In this document: piece after piece, positions 22,201 to 37,200 of the stretch
Position numbering within the stretch: the first letter of the stretch is position 1
Layout of the letters: each line of letters begins with the position of its first letter
The notes under the pieces: generated by a model
Databases searched by the model: none
Seen by the model: the letters and a program-made list of their open reading frames with translations, nothing else
What the model was told of the DNA's origin: nothing
Made by a program: the position numbers and the translations under genes
Assembly: GCA_951799405.1 (NCBI GenBank)
Contig: OX637332.1
Location: 11,041,001-11,105,000, forward strand
Length of the DNA stretch: 64,000 nucleotides
Reading direction: 5' to 3'
Source: Agapetus fuscipes
Lineage: Eukaryota > Arthropoda > Insecta > Trichoptera > Glossosomatidae

Positions 22201-25200
22201 CCTGGGCAAATGGACACTCATCATCAAGAGTGTGGGTCTGATGCTGTCTGTATCCTCAGGACTGTCACTTGGAAAAGAAGGACCCATGGTGCACATAGCT
22301 TGTTGTCTGGGTAAGAATAGAATTTTGATGTTTGAATCATGATATTGTTAACCTTTACAGCACGATGAACGTACATGATGTACATTCGACTGCTTCACAC
22401 TTCAAGATCTATTATTAAGTACATGTATGTTTTTCATTGAGGCGTAAAGATTTTTGGTACGTAGTATTAGAAGAGAACAAAACATTGCATTGAGGCGCAA
22501 CACTTTAATAAATAATTCTGACAACATTATTACGTTTTCCTCTTTTAAGTAGCCAGTACTCAACAAGTTAAGATTAATTTATTAATTAAGAAAAATACAC
22601 ACATGTATATTTTTAAATTCACATGAGTTTTATTTCTTTAATATATAACTAGTTTTGGGAGAAGCAGTACCTCCCATCTTCAGGTGTAAACTATTTACAC
22701 TATTTATAAACTATTTACACCTGAAGATGGGAGGAACTGCTTCTCCCGGAACTGGTCGTGTATAAAACAAATAAAAATCATGTGAATTAAAACAAGCAAA
22801 TTTTTATTTTGATCTATTAAATGAACTTTCACAAAGTTACTGCCAAAAATCTAGATAATAAATTTAATTTCTTTTTTGTCCTTAGGAAATATACTATCTT
22901 ACCTATTTCCCAAATATGGTCGGAACGAAGCAAAAAAGCGTGAGATATTGTCTGCGGCTGCAGCAGCTGGAGTATCAGTGGCTTTTGGGGCACCTATTGG
23001 AGGAGTACTATTCAGTCTTGAAGAGGTAATGTAGAATTTTTTGTCCACTTGATTTCTAAGCTCTAAACTTTTTCATTCATTACAATCCAGTTTTATTTTG
23101 GATTTATTCATGTAATAATGAATTTTGTTTGTTTTTCAGGTCTCATACTATTTCCCATTGAAGACCCTGTGGCGTTCATTCTTTTGCGCTCTGATAGCTG
23201 CTTTTATTCTTCGATCCATCAATCCATTTGGGAACGAGCATTCTGTGTTGTTCTTTGTGGAGTACAACAAGCCTTGGATCTTCTTTGAGCTAGTTCCATT
23301 TGTTGGTCTCGGAATTATTGGGGTAATTACAACTACGTACTATGTATATATTTTAATTGCCATAGAAATATGTGAATAAAATTACATTATTGTGCAAAGC
23401 CGCAAATGAGTAGTTTGTTGATACTGCGTAAGTGTATTTTGCTCATTTTCATGAACATATAATTAACAATTCGCACAAGCATTGTGTAAGTCATAAAATA
23501 CACTTATTGACGTATTAAAAATCTTATCAGTAATTAGGAGTCTATATCTATAATCTAAGTTGCAAAATATATGGACATTTGAGGCTTATATTTAATTCAG
23601 TTCACGCTTGCACATGCTGCATGTGTGCACATTTCTTCCAAGATCTTTCTAATCCTATTCTCCTATTTTAAGTGCCCTTGGGGTGGCTAGTGCCACTGAA
23701 CGGCGCTATATAAAAATTGGCACATTATTATTTTTGTATTTGTGTGCATTATTTGTATACCCAAGGTTTCCAATTGATTATGTTTGCATTTTATTTTGCA
23801 GGGTTGCATAGCTGCTCTATTCATCAAGGCCAATATCTACTGGTGCCGTTACCGCAAGTTCTCCAAGCTCGGCCAGTACCCCGTGACTGAAGTGCTGGCG
23901 GTGACCCTCATCTCAGCCATCATTGCCTATCCCAACCCGTACACGCGCATGAACACCTCCCAGCTCATCTACCTGCTGTTCAACCAGTGTGGCATCTCCA
24001 ACTCAGATCCCCTATGGTAACTTCTGTCTTGTAACATTAGATTTTCATATCAATGCCTCCTCCACTAAGTTTCAGATGACATAGGAGTCACTACCAAGAC
24101 ACTAGGGAAAAAATTATGTCATCCACAGGAGATAGCTTACAAAATATATGTGTAATTGTGTCAATGTTATTTTTTACTCTCAAAAATCCCAAACAGACTG
24201 GGGGTTTTGGAAATTAGGTAGCCAATATTTTGTTTTTGGATGCTAAGGCCACAAGTCACTTAGACCGGTGACGTCACTTCGATGAGAAAATTTTATAATT
24301 TGGAACATTTTCCGACTCCATACCTAACAAACTCATCATATCACCACCATACTGCAGACATGTTAAGTGATAAGAATATGCTCAATTCTTTTAGAAGGGG
24401 TTTTTAGTATATGTTAAATATCTAACATAAATGAAGTCAACAAATAAAATGTTGTATAACTTGGCACACAATAAATCATGAGCATCGATGCTCCAGATTT
24501 ATTTCTCTATTCTATATCTCATATTATTGATGAATTATGTAAAAACGATTCCTTTAGTGGGCAGCAATAAGTTTGGAAAGACAAATGTGTTTCTCTACAC
24601 ATATTCATTTTTGATGATTCTAATAGACTTTGTTATGAATTGAGTTGTTTGGGATGTTTCAGTGATTACAACCGCAACTTCACTGACGTGAACTCCGCCA
24701 TAGAGATAGCTGCTGCTGGTCCAGGAGTGTACCGCGCTGTCTGGCACCTGCTCTTGGCTTTGGCTCTGAAACTTGTGATGACAGTGTTCACGTTTGGCAT
24801 GAAGGTGCCGTGTGGACTGTTTATTCCCAGCTTGTGTTTGGGTGCCATTGCAGGTCGCATTGTAGGGATTGGTAAGTGCTCAATGAATTTTTTATATCGA
24901 TTCCAAATATTTTTTGAGGTAAGTTGGGAAAGTAAGTTCCAAGAGAATCGTTATCCAAAAAAAATCTAAAAAACCAGGACATTTAAAAATTGTTTACTAA
25001 ATATTCATGCTCACTAAGATGGAGTGATTTGAAATTTTGTGTTTCATCGAAATGTGGGATGAAAATATATATGCGTTTTAGACTCAAACTAATCCATGCA
25101 AAATATCTAACAAAGAATTCTTCACGGTGTTTTGAGCGCTGTAAAGTTAGCACAGGTCTATTGAAACTACTGGTTCTAACATATTAAAAAATCTTAACTA

Positions 25201-28200
25201 GTTGTTAGTTTGCAATTGTAATGTTAAAAATACTGCCTTACACTGCTGACGTTCAAAAGTATTTTGATTGAAGCACACATTAATAATATTTAATGTGATC
25301 TGATTCAATGAATGACTCATCTTGAGTCATGTGTTCTAATGTGGAATCTTAATTTTAAGGGTAGTTGCATTTTTTTTTATCATAAATTGCCTGGCTTATT
25401 TGAATAATTAATGTATCCAGTAATGTTCTACTATATTGAAACTTGAAGGTCATTCTTTCTCATAGGTGATTATCGTTCAGAAGCTGTAATTATTTGTTGA
25501 TTGCAGGCATGGAGCAACTCGCATACAATTACCCCAAGCTGTGGGTCTTCAGTGGGGAATGCTCTACTGGGGACAACTGCATCACTCCTGGCTTGTACGC
25601 CATGGTGGGAGCTGCAGCTGTTCTGGGCGGGGTCACTAGAATGACAGGTGAGCCATTCTCGGAGCAAGAAGCAGTGATGACTGAAAGTTGATTTTATACT
25701 TTACTAGCTGTACCCTGCCACCCCATGTGGTGGCTCATCTGGTTACTGTTATCATGCCACCATTGTGTTAGGAGTGGTCAGTATCTCCGCACATGTGCGT
25801 CTGCTGTGGTGTTTCACTTCTTTTAACCTAACAATTCCTCTACCATGAGGGGAAAATAGCTTAAGTATATTTCTGCTCTCATTTCCTTTATAGCTCCAGT
25901 TTTTTTTATACAGAAGACTAAGTTGGCATGTAAAGAATTACTCATGTAAGATTCATCGCCATCTGTTCAATAGTTTAGGAGTCCATACAAGACAAACATA
26001 CATACATACATCCACCTATTTGATTTTATATATTAGAAGATGGAAGATAGATTACATGGCCACAGTTCACCCTTTTCTTTTAGTTTAAAGTTACTAAGTG
26101 CTCTGTTTGTGGGAAGAGGAATTATGTTAGTAATGAGAGTGGTGGGGTTCCCTTTATAACTTTTATTTGTACTCGGATTAAGCTTCTACAGCGGGTACAT
26201 GTTACTTGTGAGGGTAGGTACTAACGATTGAATATATATATGAGGATAATTTATTTAATTAAAATTTAATACATGACAAAAGAGCGCCGTTTTTGTGTAT
26301 GTCACACCTCAAGGGCCCTCCTAATCATGAATGAGATATTTTAAAAAGGTGCTGTTTGAGTGCTGTCTTAAAAATGCCAACAGATTCCGAAACCCTCACT
26401 CCGGGTGGCAGTCTGTTCCACTCCACTGGTCCCGCAAACCGGAAAGCGCGATCCCCAAAATTAGTGCATATTTGACGGCGAGGCTGCATCAACCTGACAG
26501 CTCGACACCCCACTGACCTAAGTGTCCGTCTCCTCACACTCACCTCAACGGGGGAAAACATGTCTGCCAGATATGATGGAGCCAAACCATTTAGGGCTTT
26601 AAATACCATCAAACACACACAGTAGACCACCCTCTCAGGAAAACGAAGCCAATGTAGTTCTTTTAACAGCGGAGTGATGTGAGAGAATTTGGACATCCCG
26701 AAGATCAGTCTTGCGGCCGCATTCAAAACAGACTGAAATCTGTTCAGTTGCTTCTTTGACTGGCCGATATAAAGTGTGGAACAATAATCAATTCGGGACA
26801 TCACAATAGCACTCACTTCATTTGCGAATTACTTCTATTTGTGTAGCGAATACTTCTATTTGTGTTGCAAAAAGCAATGTTGCAAAATCTATCTCATAGG
26901 CTCGGTATATTAATTCTGGTAAGGTTAATGTCACATTTAGCTATAGGTAATAAATGTAAATCCTTGTCTTGAATTGGATGGAATTGGATGTGCATCTGTA
27001 CACAAGGCAGATTGTGGGAAGTCGCACAATCATTGACTACATCTGTGTGGATGAAAGACTGAGAGGAGCCGTAAGAGATAGCCGTGTCTATCGTGGGCCT
27101 GAAATAGGCAGTGACCACTATCTCTTATGCGCTAAAATAATGATTGGAGAAGTAAGAAAGAAGAAACGTAAGAAGAAAGTAAGAAAGCCAAGAATAAAAG
27201 TAGAAAGTCTGAGTGATGAAAACGTGAAAGTGAAGTATAAATCAGAAATACAAAAAAAGTTAAGTGTGAATGAACTTGAAAAGAATGTGAATGAAAAAGA
27301 TATTGAAAGCATGTGGAAGTTTATGAAAGAAGGAATGATTGAATGTGCTCGAAAAGTATGTGGAGAAACGAAAGGTGGAAGATTGAAAGGCGATGCCTGG
27401 TGGAATGCTAAAGTAAAAGAGGCTGTGAAAGCGAAGAAGGAATGTTACAAAAAGTGGCTGAACGACAGGAATGATAGAAAGCTAGAAGATGAATATAAGA
27501 TAGCCAAGCGAATGGCGAAGAACGCAGTTTATGAAAGCAAAGCGAATGAACAGAGAAAGATTGATGAAAAAATGAACAGAAGTTTCACCGACAGTAGGAA
27601 GGAATTCTGGAGATGGGTCGGTGCCAATAGGAATAAAGATTCTGCATTGACCACCCCAGGAATCAAAAGTGCTGTTGGTGAGATGGTATGGGAGAATGAT
27701 GAAGTATGTAAGAGATGGAAAGAATATTTTGAAGGGATTTTTGGTCGGGGCGAAAGAATTTTGTTTAGAAAAATGACAGAAGAGAATGAATTTAGGATTT
27801 TGAAAGAAGAAATAAAAGTATCTATTGAATGTTTGAAGAATGGAAAGTCTGCTGGGTTTGATGGAATAAATGGTGAAATGTTGAAAGCAGGTGGTGAATG
27901 TGTTGTAGAATGGATGTATGAACTATGTAAACTTTGTGTAAATGCAGGAATGGTACCGATGGACTGGAGGAAAGCAGTCATTGTTCCTATTTACAAAGGT
28001 AAAGGGGACAAAAAAGACTGTCAGAACTTCAGACCAATCAGTCTACTCAGTATACCAGGGAAAGTCTTCTGTAAGGTTATTATTAAGAATGTGATTCTGA
28101 CTACTAGTGAAAAGATTTCCGATATACAGTCCGGTTTTATGGCCGGTAGAGGCTGTATTGATCAGATTTTTACTCTACGACAACTTGTTGAAAAACAACT

Positions 28201-31200
28201 GTCGGTGAGGGGAAAGCTGTTTACGGCCTTTGTGGATCTGGAAAAAGCTTTTGACTCAGTAGACAGAGGTATGTTGTGGGATGTTTTGAAAGCATATGGA
28301 GTGAATGGGGCTCTCTTAAATGCGGTACTTGCTAACTATGAAAATAGTATGGCATGTGTTCGTATTGATGATGAGTATAGTGAATGGTTTGAGGTTTTTA
28401 AGGGTGTAAGGCAAGGATGTGTGATGAGCCCATGGCTATTTAACAAAGTCATGGACAAGTGTGTTCGAGATGCTGGACTTGATGATTGTGGATTAATGAT
28501 AGGAGAGAGCAAAGTGAGTGTTCTACTGTACGCGGATGATACTGTTCTTGTATCGGACTCAGCAGTAGAATTGCAAACGATGCTCTCTAGACTGAACGAA
28601 GCTCTGCTAGGTAATTATTTGAAATTGAATGCAAGTAAGACGAAAGTTTTGATTTTTGAAAGAAGTGAAGAAAATACGAACTTTGAATTTAGAATAAACG
28701 GAATGAATGTTGATGTGGTAAATGAGTTTGTATACTTGGGAAGTAAGTTTGAAAAAGATGGAAGAATGACAGGTGAACTTGAAAGAAGAGTAATGAAGGG
28801 CAGGTGTGTACTGGGTGCCACAGCTTGTATCGCCAAAAATCAAAACATATCTAAAAATGCTCGATTGGCGGTACACAGTGGCATACTTTTACCCACCTTG
28901 ATGTATGGTAGCGAAGCCTGGACGGTGAATGAAAGTGAAATTAGTAAAGTCCATACTGTTGAAATGGACTTTCTAAGAAGTATGATTGGGAAAAAACGGA
29001 GTGACAGAGTGAGGAATGATTTTGTAAGAGAAGAATGTGGTGCAAGAGAAAGTGTGAAAGTGAAGATTAAAAGAAGTTTGTTAAGATGGTTTGGGCATAT
29101 GGAGAGAATGAATGAGGAAAGACTGACGAAGAAAGTATATGTTGGTAGAATAGATGGATGTCGTGGTAGAGGAAGACCGAGAAAGGTATGGATGGACCAA
29201 ATATCCGAAATTGCGAATGAATGGAATATCCAGAGTCATAATAAAAGAAGAGCCTGTATGAAGAAAATTATGACTCTGGAGGAAATGAAAGAAGTATGTA
29301 AGGACAGAAAGAAATGGCGGTTGATCTGTAATGTTGGCGGCTAGGGTTTATTAAATTGGAATTTGTTTTTATTTGTAAATGGATATTTTGTATTTGGATA
29401 TTATTATTTAGTGATGTATAAAATGTAATTTGTCGTGTGTGTGTGTTCCTTGACTTATAGGTTGGTATGCGGCTGACCACCCATGCTGTAAAAATGGTTC
29501 ACTTTGCCAATGTCACCCCTGTCTCAGGGAAGGACGGCAAGAGTTGCAGGGTGTATGTCCATTTGAGATTTGGTTTTTATGTTGTAGGTTCACATGAGGC
29601 ATGTGCAAGCGCGAACTTGTACGTGTCTGGTTGTGAGAATGCATGTAATGTGAATCTCCAATGTAACATATCTTTGCAACTTAGATTAGATTAGATTAGA
29701 ATAAACAATTTAAAAAATTAAAGAATGCAATAATACCTAATTATCAGTGGCGAAGGGTGCCATACAAGCGGATTCCCATCGGTTTCCCGTTTAAAATAAG
29801 GCAAAAATGATAATAAAGTAGACTGCATGGTTTCAATGGGGAAAAAATATGTATTGTTTCTTTGGTTTTAAATGTATTTTTTTACTTTGTGCCTATATTT
29901 TTTAACTACTTTGTAACATTATTTTAAAAGGGAAGCTGATGGGAACCGCCTTGTATGGCGCCCTTCGCCACTGCTTATTATAATACATCACACTTAATCC
30001 AGGTGAGGTATGTGACTTCAAACTGATAAAAAAACTACCCACATGATTGACATAAGTGTGTCCTTGTCATTTAGTATAAAGTGGCTATACTTACATTGAA
30101 AATACTGGCCTTAAGTATTATAAAACAACACACCCTTTTTATGCAGATCAATTTTTACAGGTGGAAATCTCTGAAATGATTGTGCTGATTTACATATGGT
30201 GTATCTTCTCATTCCAGTGTCGCTGGTAGTGATAATGTTTGAGCTGACGGGCGGCGTGCGCTACATTGTGCCACTAATGGCCGCAGCAATGGCCTCCAAG
30301 TGGGTGGGCGATGCCCTCGGCCGGCAGGGCATTTATGACGCACACATCGCTCTCAACGGCTACCCTTTCCTGGACAGCAAGGATGAGTTCCAACATACTT
30401 CGCTGGCAGCTGACGTCATGCAGCCTAAGTAACTACGCTTTCTTTTGTATACCTTTGAAAGTTGACAGACAAAAAAATGAGCTGTCACCCAGTCTGGTTG
30501 TTAGGGAAAAACATAACTATGGATGGACACAGCTTATACTGAACATAGTGAAAATCAGAAATAACGTTGACCGGTCCGTAGTCTAGTAAACACTTTGGAC
30601 TTGTGATTGGAAAGTAGTGGGTTTGAATCCCTGCGAAGCACGAAAAAATATTTAATTTTTTAAATTTGCTCTTCGCTGGGTTAATCTGTCTTTACCAAAG
30701 ACCGGTCACCATAGGTCCATCCAGCCTTACACCAACTGGGTCTTGCTTGAGTATTGGCATTTTCTATAGCGAGGATCAAGCTCGTAGAGTGCTCTTGAAG
30801 TGTGATTCGCACAAAAACAGCACTCACCAAATAAATCATCCTAATATTATTAAACATTACCATCTTGTGAAACATCACTTTTGTCAGTTCAATGTGATGT
30901 TAGCTGAATTGCTAAAATTTAAGAAGTATTTTGTTCAAGAAAACTAAATATTACCTATTGATTGGAGATTAATGGTTGTAAAGTCATAAAAGCACTCTCC
31001 TTTAGCTGTCATCTAAAGCCATTTAAAGCCATGTGCATCTGGATATCAGATTTTGTTATTGGTGGCTACTTGAATGCTGCTGGTTATTCAGGCCTTCCAG
31101 CTAAAAAAAAAGAAGAAATTTGGAACTTTTTAACATTAACAAATTTTATCTTTTGTTGCCACCAGTTGGTTCAAATAAAATGCTACCTGATTGGTTATCA

Positions 31201-34200
31201 TAATTTCCAATTTGAAGGATATTAAAACCAAAACTGAGGTTATTTAGATAGTTTCTATCGTGTTCCTATCCTTTTGAAAGGTTATATGCGACATGTGTGA
31301 GTGCGAACTAATATGTGTCTGCTTGTGAAAATGCATATAATGTCAATCTTCAATGTTACATATCTTTGCAACTTAGATTAGATATAAACTTGCATAATTT
31401 TTATACCAATGTACAATTAAGATTTTTCCTATTGCAAGCAAAAATATTCTTTGAATAATAAGCATATGAGCATGTTTTAAGATGTTGAAAAGACTGTATT
31501 GCTGAAAATACTTGTTGCTTAAAATTGCTATGGAGATTCTGTTACTAGAGGATTGTTGTATGATGTAAAAAGCCTCGGCCGTTTATTGTTTAGTAAAAAA
31601 GAAAGAAATAGTGGATTGCTAGAGCGTATCCAAAAATACTGGGTTGCTATAGGGCTAGTAGGACTACTGGGTTGCCACAGGGCTAGTATGAATGCTGTTT
31701 ACCATGAAGACTAAGTTGCTAGAGGGTTGTTATGAAGTCTGGACTACTAGAGTTTTCTAGGAATATTGGGTTGTAAGAGTGTTGCCATGAAGACTCAGTT
31801 GCTGGATAAAATGTTTTTTTTTTGCTCCGCCGGAAATCAAAATACAACCTTTCAATATTACAATTCCATAGCATTAACCACTAGACTACGGACTTGTCTA
31901 AAAAGGATTGCCATGAAGACTTTAAAGCGCTGCTAGGAATGCTGGGTTGCTAGAGGGCTGCCATAAATACTGGGTTGCTAGAGGGAAACTTGAAATATTG
32001 GGTTGCTAGAAGTTGTCTAGGAATACTGAATTGCAATAGGGTCACGAGGAATACTGGGTTGCTAGAGGGTCGCCAGGAATACTGAATTGCTAGAGGGTCG
32101 CCAGGAATACTGAATTGTTATAGGGTGGCTAGGAATACTAGGTTGCTAGGAATATTAAATTACTAGTTTTTTTTGTTTTTTTTTTTGCGTTTTTATTGCT
32201 AGAAATACTGGGTTGCTGGAGGGTTGCTAGGAATACTGAATTGCTTTAGGGTCGCTAGGAAAACTGGGTTGCTGGAGGGTTGTTAGGAATACTGAATTGC
32301 TTTAGGGTCGCTAGGAATACTGGGTTGCTAGAGGGTTGCTAGGAATATTGAATTGCTATAGGATTGCTAAAAATACTTGGTTGCTGGCGGGTCGCCAGGA
32401 ATACTGAATTGTAATAGGGTGGCTAGGAATACTAGGTTGCTAGGAATATTGAATTGCTATAGGATTGGTAGTTTTTTTTTGCATTATTATTGCTAGAAAT
32501 ACTGGGTTGCTGGAGGGTTGCTTGGAATACTGAATTGCTTTAGGGTCGCTAGAAAAACTGGGTTGCTAGGAATACTGAATTGCTTTAGGGTCGCTAGGAA
32601 TACTGGGTTGCTAGGAATATTGAATTGCTATAGGATTGCTAGAAATACTGGGTTGCTAGAGGGTTGTCTAGGAATACTGAATTGCAATAGGGTCACGAGG
32701 AATACTGGGTTGCTAGAGGGTCGCCAGGAATACTGAATTGTTATAGAGTGGCTAGGAATACTAGGTTGCTAGGAATATTGAATTGCTATAGGATTGGTAG
32801 TTTTTTTTTGCATTATTATTGCTAGAAATACTGGGTTGCTTGGAATACTGAATTGCTTTAGGGTCGCTAGGAAAACTGGGTTGCTAGGAATACTGAATTG
32901 CTTTAGGGTCGCTAGGAATACTGGGTTGCTAGAGGGTTGCTAGGAATATTGAATTGCTGTAGGATTGCTAGAAATACTGGGTTGCTGGAGGATTTGCTAG
33001 GAATACTGAATTGCTTTAGGGTCGCTAGGAATACTGGGTTGCTGGAGGGTTGCTAGGAATATTATATTGCTAGAAGGTTGCTAGGAATACTATTTTGCTT
33101 GAGGGTCGCTAGGAATACTATACTGTTTAAGGGTGGTCATGAACATTGGTTTGCTTCGATAACTGGGTTTCTAGATGGTCATTAAGAATTCTGGGTTTCT
33201 AGAAGGTTATCATGGACCCTGGGTTTGTTATAGGGCTACTATGAAAACTGAGATTACCAGAGGAGCAAGGTCTCTGTGTCCTATACAAATCGCTCTCATT
33301 CTTTTCAATTTACAGATTTTATATATTTATTAGATACTTCTAATGTAACAGTAGATTTAAATGAATGTTTTCTTGTTTCAGACGTAATGAGACGCTGAAT
33401 GTGATAACTCAGGACACGATGACTGTGGATGATACAGAAGCTCTGCTGAAAGAGACGGAGCATAATGGCTATCCGGTGGTGGTCTCCAGAGAGTCACAAT
33501 ATCTTGTTGGCTTTGTCCTTCGACGAGACCTCAATCTCGCCATAGGTTTGTAGCATCAACAATAAATAAAAATATGTCATAAAGGATCTATAGATCTTAA
33601 ACAAAATGATGAATAACATTATTATTGAAAAATAATTTGAAATGATCAGTGTCTGATATCACTGATAGCTGTACTTAAAGTAGGCAATTGAATCCCATAT
33701 GAAACTAAAAACATAATGAAGTTTTTTAACACTGCGTGAAAATAAATTCTACAACTAACAGTTTGAACATTGTGTTAACATCGTAGAAGAAATGATGATC
33801 TAAATGAGAAAAATGCCTTCACGTGAGACATTTCAAATTTTAAATCCTACTTTTAAAGATGCATTTTCTGTAATAATTGCTCATAGGTCTTGAATCACCA
33901 CATGGGACCCCTTCGGGGAAGTTACACTATATGTGTAGCTTGGTTGCGTCGGCGCTCAGACAGTGCATATACTTAATGCATTTTGTACTTTGTGTTGCTT
34001 ACCTTTACTTCTATGAAGCTGTTGCTTACTTGCCTAGTTATTTCTTATTAGCTTATTAGGAGCATTATACTATTAACACGATCAAAACCTCTATAAAAGC
34101 CTTGTTGTGCTAGCATCTTCTTGTGCAGAGAAGTCAATATCCATGAGGCCATTGAAATGTTAGAAGTATCATGTTATTGGGTGACCTTTTCCTTGTATTC

Positions 34201-37200
34201 CTAACATTTGTACAAAGATGTTGCTGAGAAAAGTGCTGTTGTATTGAGTGCCCTATTAGTTCTGTTTTAGTCCTTTTTTTCTAGAACTCTTTATTTTTCC
34301 CGCAGCAAATGCCCGTCGCCTGATTGAAGGCATCAGTGGACAGTCCCTGCTGGTGTTCAGTGGCAGCCCGCCTCCTCAGCCACATGGCCTAGCCAGCCCG
34401 TCGGTCTGCTTGCACAAGATCCTCGACATGGCTCCCATCACAGTCACCGACCAAACTCCCATGGAGACTGTCGTGGACATGTTCCGCAAGCTGGGTCTGA
34501 GGCAGACTCTAGTCACCCACAACGGGTGAGGCTTTATTATATTTTTCTGAATTTACACATGTTAAAATTACTGATGCTCCTTGACTGATAGGTTGGTATG
34601 AGGCTGACCCCCCGTGCTGTAAAAATTGGTTCACTTTTACCACTGCTACCCCGGTTTTAGGGAAAGGCGGCACGAGTTGCAGGGCTTATGTTCATTTGAG
34701 ATTGGGTTTTTATATTGTAGGTCCACATGCGGCATGTGTGAATGCGAAATTATCCGTGTCTGCTTGTGGGAATGCATTTTTATATGAATCTCAAATGATA
34801 CATATTTGCAACTTAGATTTAGATTTAGTATGCACACTTGCAGAATGTGTAGGCGCGAACCTACATGTGCCTGTATGTGGGCATGCATTTAAATGTTAAC
34901 ATATCTTTGCAGCTTAGATTATAGATTATATATAGAAAATAATTAATTTGCCAAGACTTAAACATGTATTGTACTACTTCTATAATATGGTATATTGTTC
35001 CTATGGCCCTGCCAGTTATCCTATTATGTGTTCTGAGAGATGTCTGGAGTCCATATTATGGGAGAGAAACAATCACTTTTCCCCTTTTATGTGATTTTTT
35101 AGTCTATTCCTGGGTCTTTGATTTGCACTTTTTTACACTTTAGGCACTTTTCTACTCTATGGTCGCTTTTTCTCCATTTCCTGTTTCCCTATTTCCAGTT
35201 CCCCCGTATCCCGGTCGCAATTTGTCATAAAGCGTCATTTTCCCCTTGTGGTCACATGTCAGTTGATTCTACCTTCAAAAATTTGAGTGAATTGACAATA
35301 TTCCTGGGCAAAAACATTTAAAAGAGTGTTATTTTACCATCTTGTGTCCTTGTGAACAATTAAAAACTAAAACAGGTGAAATTGTGGTGGTTAAAAGTTC
35401 GCATACGTATTTTTGTTGGTTATGCCACGCTGTCATATTTACGAAAAAGTTTTTCGTTTTTTAACGGAGTTTTTACTTTATATAACATCAAAATCAGTGT
35501 TATAATCTATAAATAATAATATAATAATCTATCTATAATCTAAGTTGCAAGGATATATTCATTTAAAGCTCTCAGATGTATGCCCACAAACCAACAAGTG
35601 TAGTTCGCGTTTACAAATGCTGAATGTGTACTTACAAATAAAATCCAAACCTCAAATGAACATAAGCCCCACAACTTTTGCCGACCTTCCCTGAAACAGG
35701 GGTGACATTGGCAAAGTGAGCCATTTTTTACAGTATGGGTGGTCAGCCTCATACCAACCTATAAGTCAAGGAATATGAATAATAAATTACATTTAAATAT
35801 AAAAAAGAACAAAACTTTACAAAGAAATCTATACAAAAAAAGTTATGAGTTGTGATAACAATAAAGGGCAACCTCTCGCCGAAATCTCACAGGATTCAGG
35901 TGATGCGTCACTAAAACGCGGATATGACACTTCGAAATCAGGTTCACCGCCGCGGCGTCAGAAACGGCTGAGGGTTGTCTTGGACCCAAGGATAGATTAT
36001 CTGGTTTCCCACATCGGGATGCTGACGAACGCAGTTTTCGGCGACTGGCCCGCCAGTTCTATGGGAAATCCCGTTGAATCGGCGGCAGGAAACTCTTCCA
36101 GCAACTTCCTCGAACAACCTTCGGGACTGGAAGAGAATGAGGAGGCCCAGGAAGAGCTACTGCTGAGCTTCCAGGAAGCCGCCACAACGGTGGAAGAACC
36201 AGCTCACCCCAAGGCCAAGAGCAACAGGGTCGAAGCACTCCAAAGGCTCCAGCACTTCGACGGTGAAAACTGGGCCTGAGTAAGGTACGCCGAGGTACAG
36301 AAAAAGTACCTGGCAGAACCGGCATTCGTCGACCTGGCAGTGAACGATGAACTTCGCCAGTGCGACGTAAGCTCCCCTATTCAAGCGAGCGGTCGTTTGC
36401 AGCCATGTCCCACGCCCTCCTCATCCAGAAAAAGGAGTTCCAGTCTGGGCTTCAGACCTTGGTCAACTGGGGAGCCCGGAGCGACACGACCTTGGCGAAG
36501 AAAGCCCTTTTCGAAAAGGTCAAAACGCTGTTCGCTCTGGACTCGCCATACCAGAATGTCTCGGAAGACATCCTCCAGATGGTATGGGGGAGGCGGACAG
36601 AGGCCCTCCAGTTCCGCAGGAAAGCTGTGCTGGGGCATGTTAAGGAAGAGCATGTGAGAGAGGGGCTAAACAAATTCCCGCCGAGTACCGAACACTTGTT
36701 TGGCAAAGACAGTCTCACGTCTTTTTTCTCTAGAGTGGAAACCACCGACAAATTGTCAGTGAAGACCCAGTGCCCTCAACCCAGCACCTCATCGAAACCG
36801 CACGTTCCAGTACAGAAAAGGAATTAGTTTTTTCGAGGGCAGCAACGACCCACTGCGGAAAGCAATCGAGGCCTTAGAGACGCTCCAAATTTCTCTTCAA
36901 GAGGAAAAAGGGCAGGGAATAACACACGGTCAGGAAATCTCAAAGGAGACAGAAGGAGGCATCCACGAAAATGACAAGAAACCATTTCGCGGAGGATGCT
37001 TGAAGTCCTCTCTACAGGTTTGGACGTCACTCGGAGCACCAAACCACATCCTGAAGATAATAATCGGAGTAAGAATACCTTTCATCTCAATTCCCCCTCT
37101 GATATTACCACACAAAAAGACCTTAATGCTATACCAGACGAGTCCTTCACCCGAAATGGACTCTCAAATAAAGGAAATGACCGAATTCGGCATTATAGAG

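Larger units (their letters stand above)
26960..29700 (+). mobile_element. 5'-truncated APE-type LINE with (GATTA)n tail
   Basis: It starts inside the endonuclease, runs through an open RT frame to the stop at 29342-29344, then a ~110-bp spacer and the 250-bp GATTA-tail region, ending with four GATTA units (29680-29700). It is the longest copy of the family in the window and the source of identity for all tail repeats. It inserted in the sense direction in ClC-c intron 12. Confidence 0.85.

Noticed and set aside
32518..32736. Repeated-peptide frame ([16 protein letters not shown])
   Set aside because: It is the translation of the minisatellite unit, not a protein.
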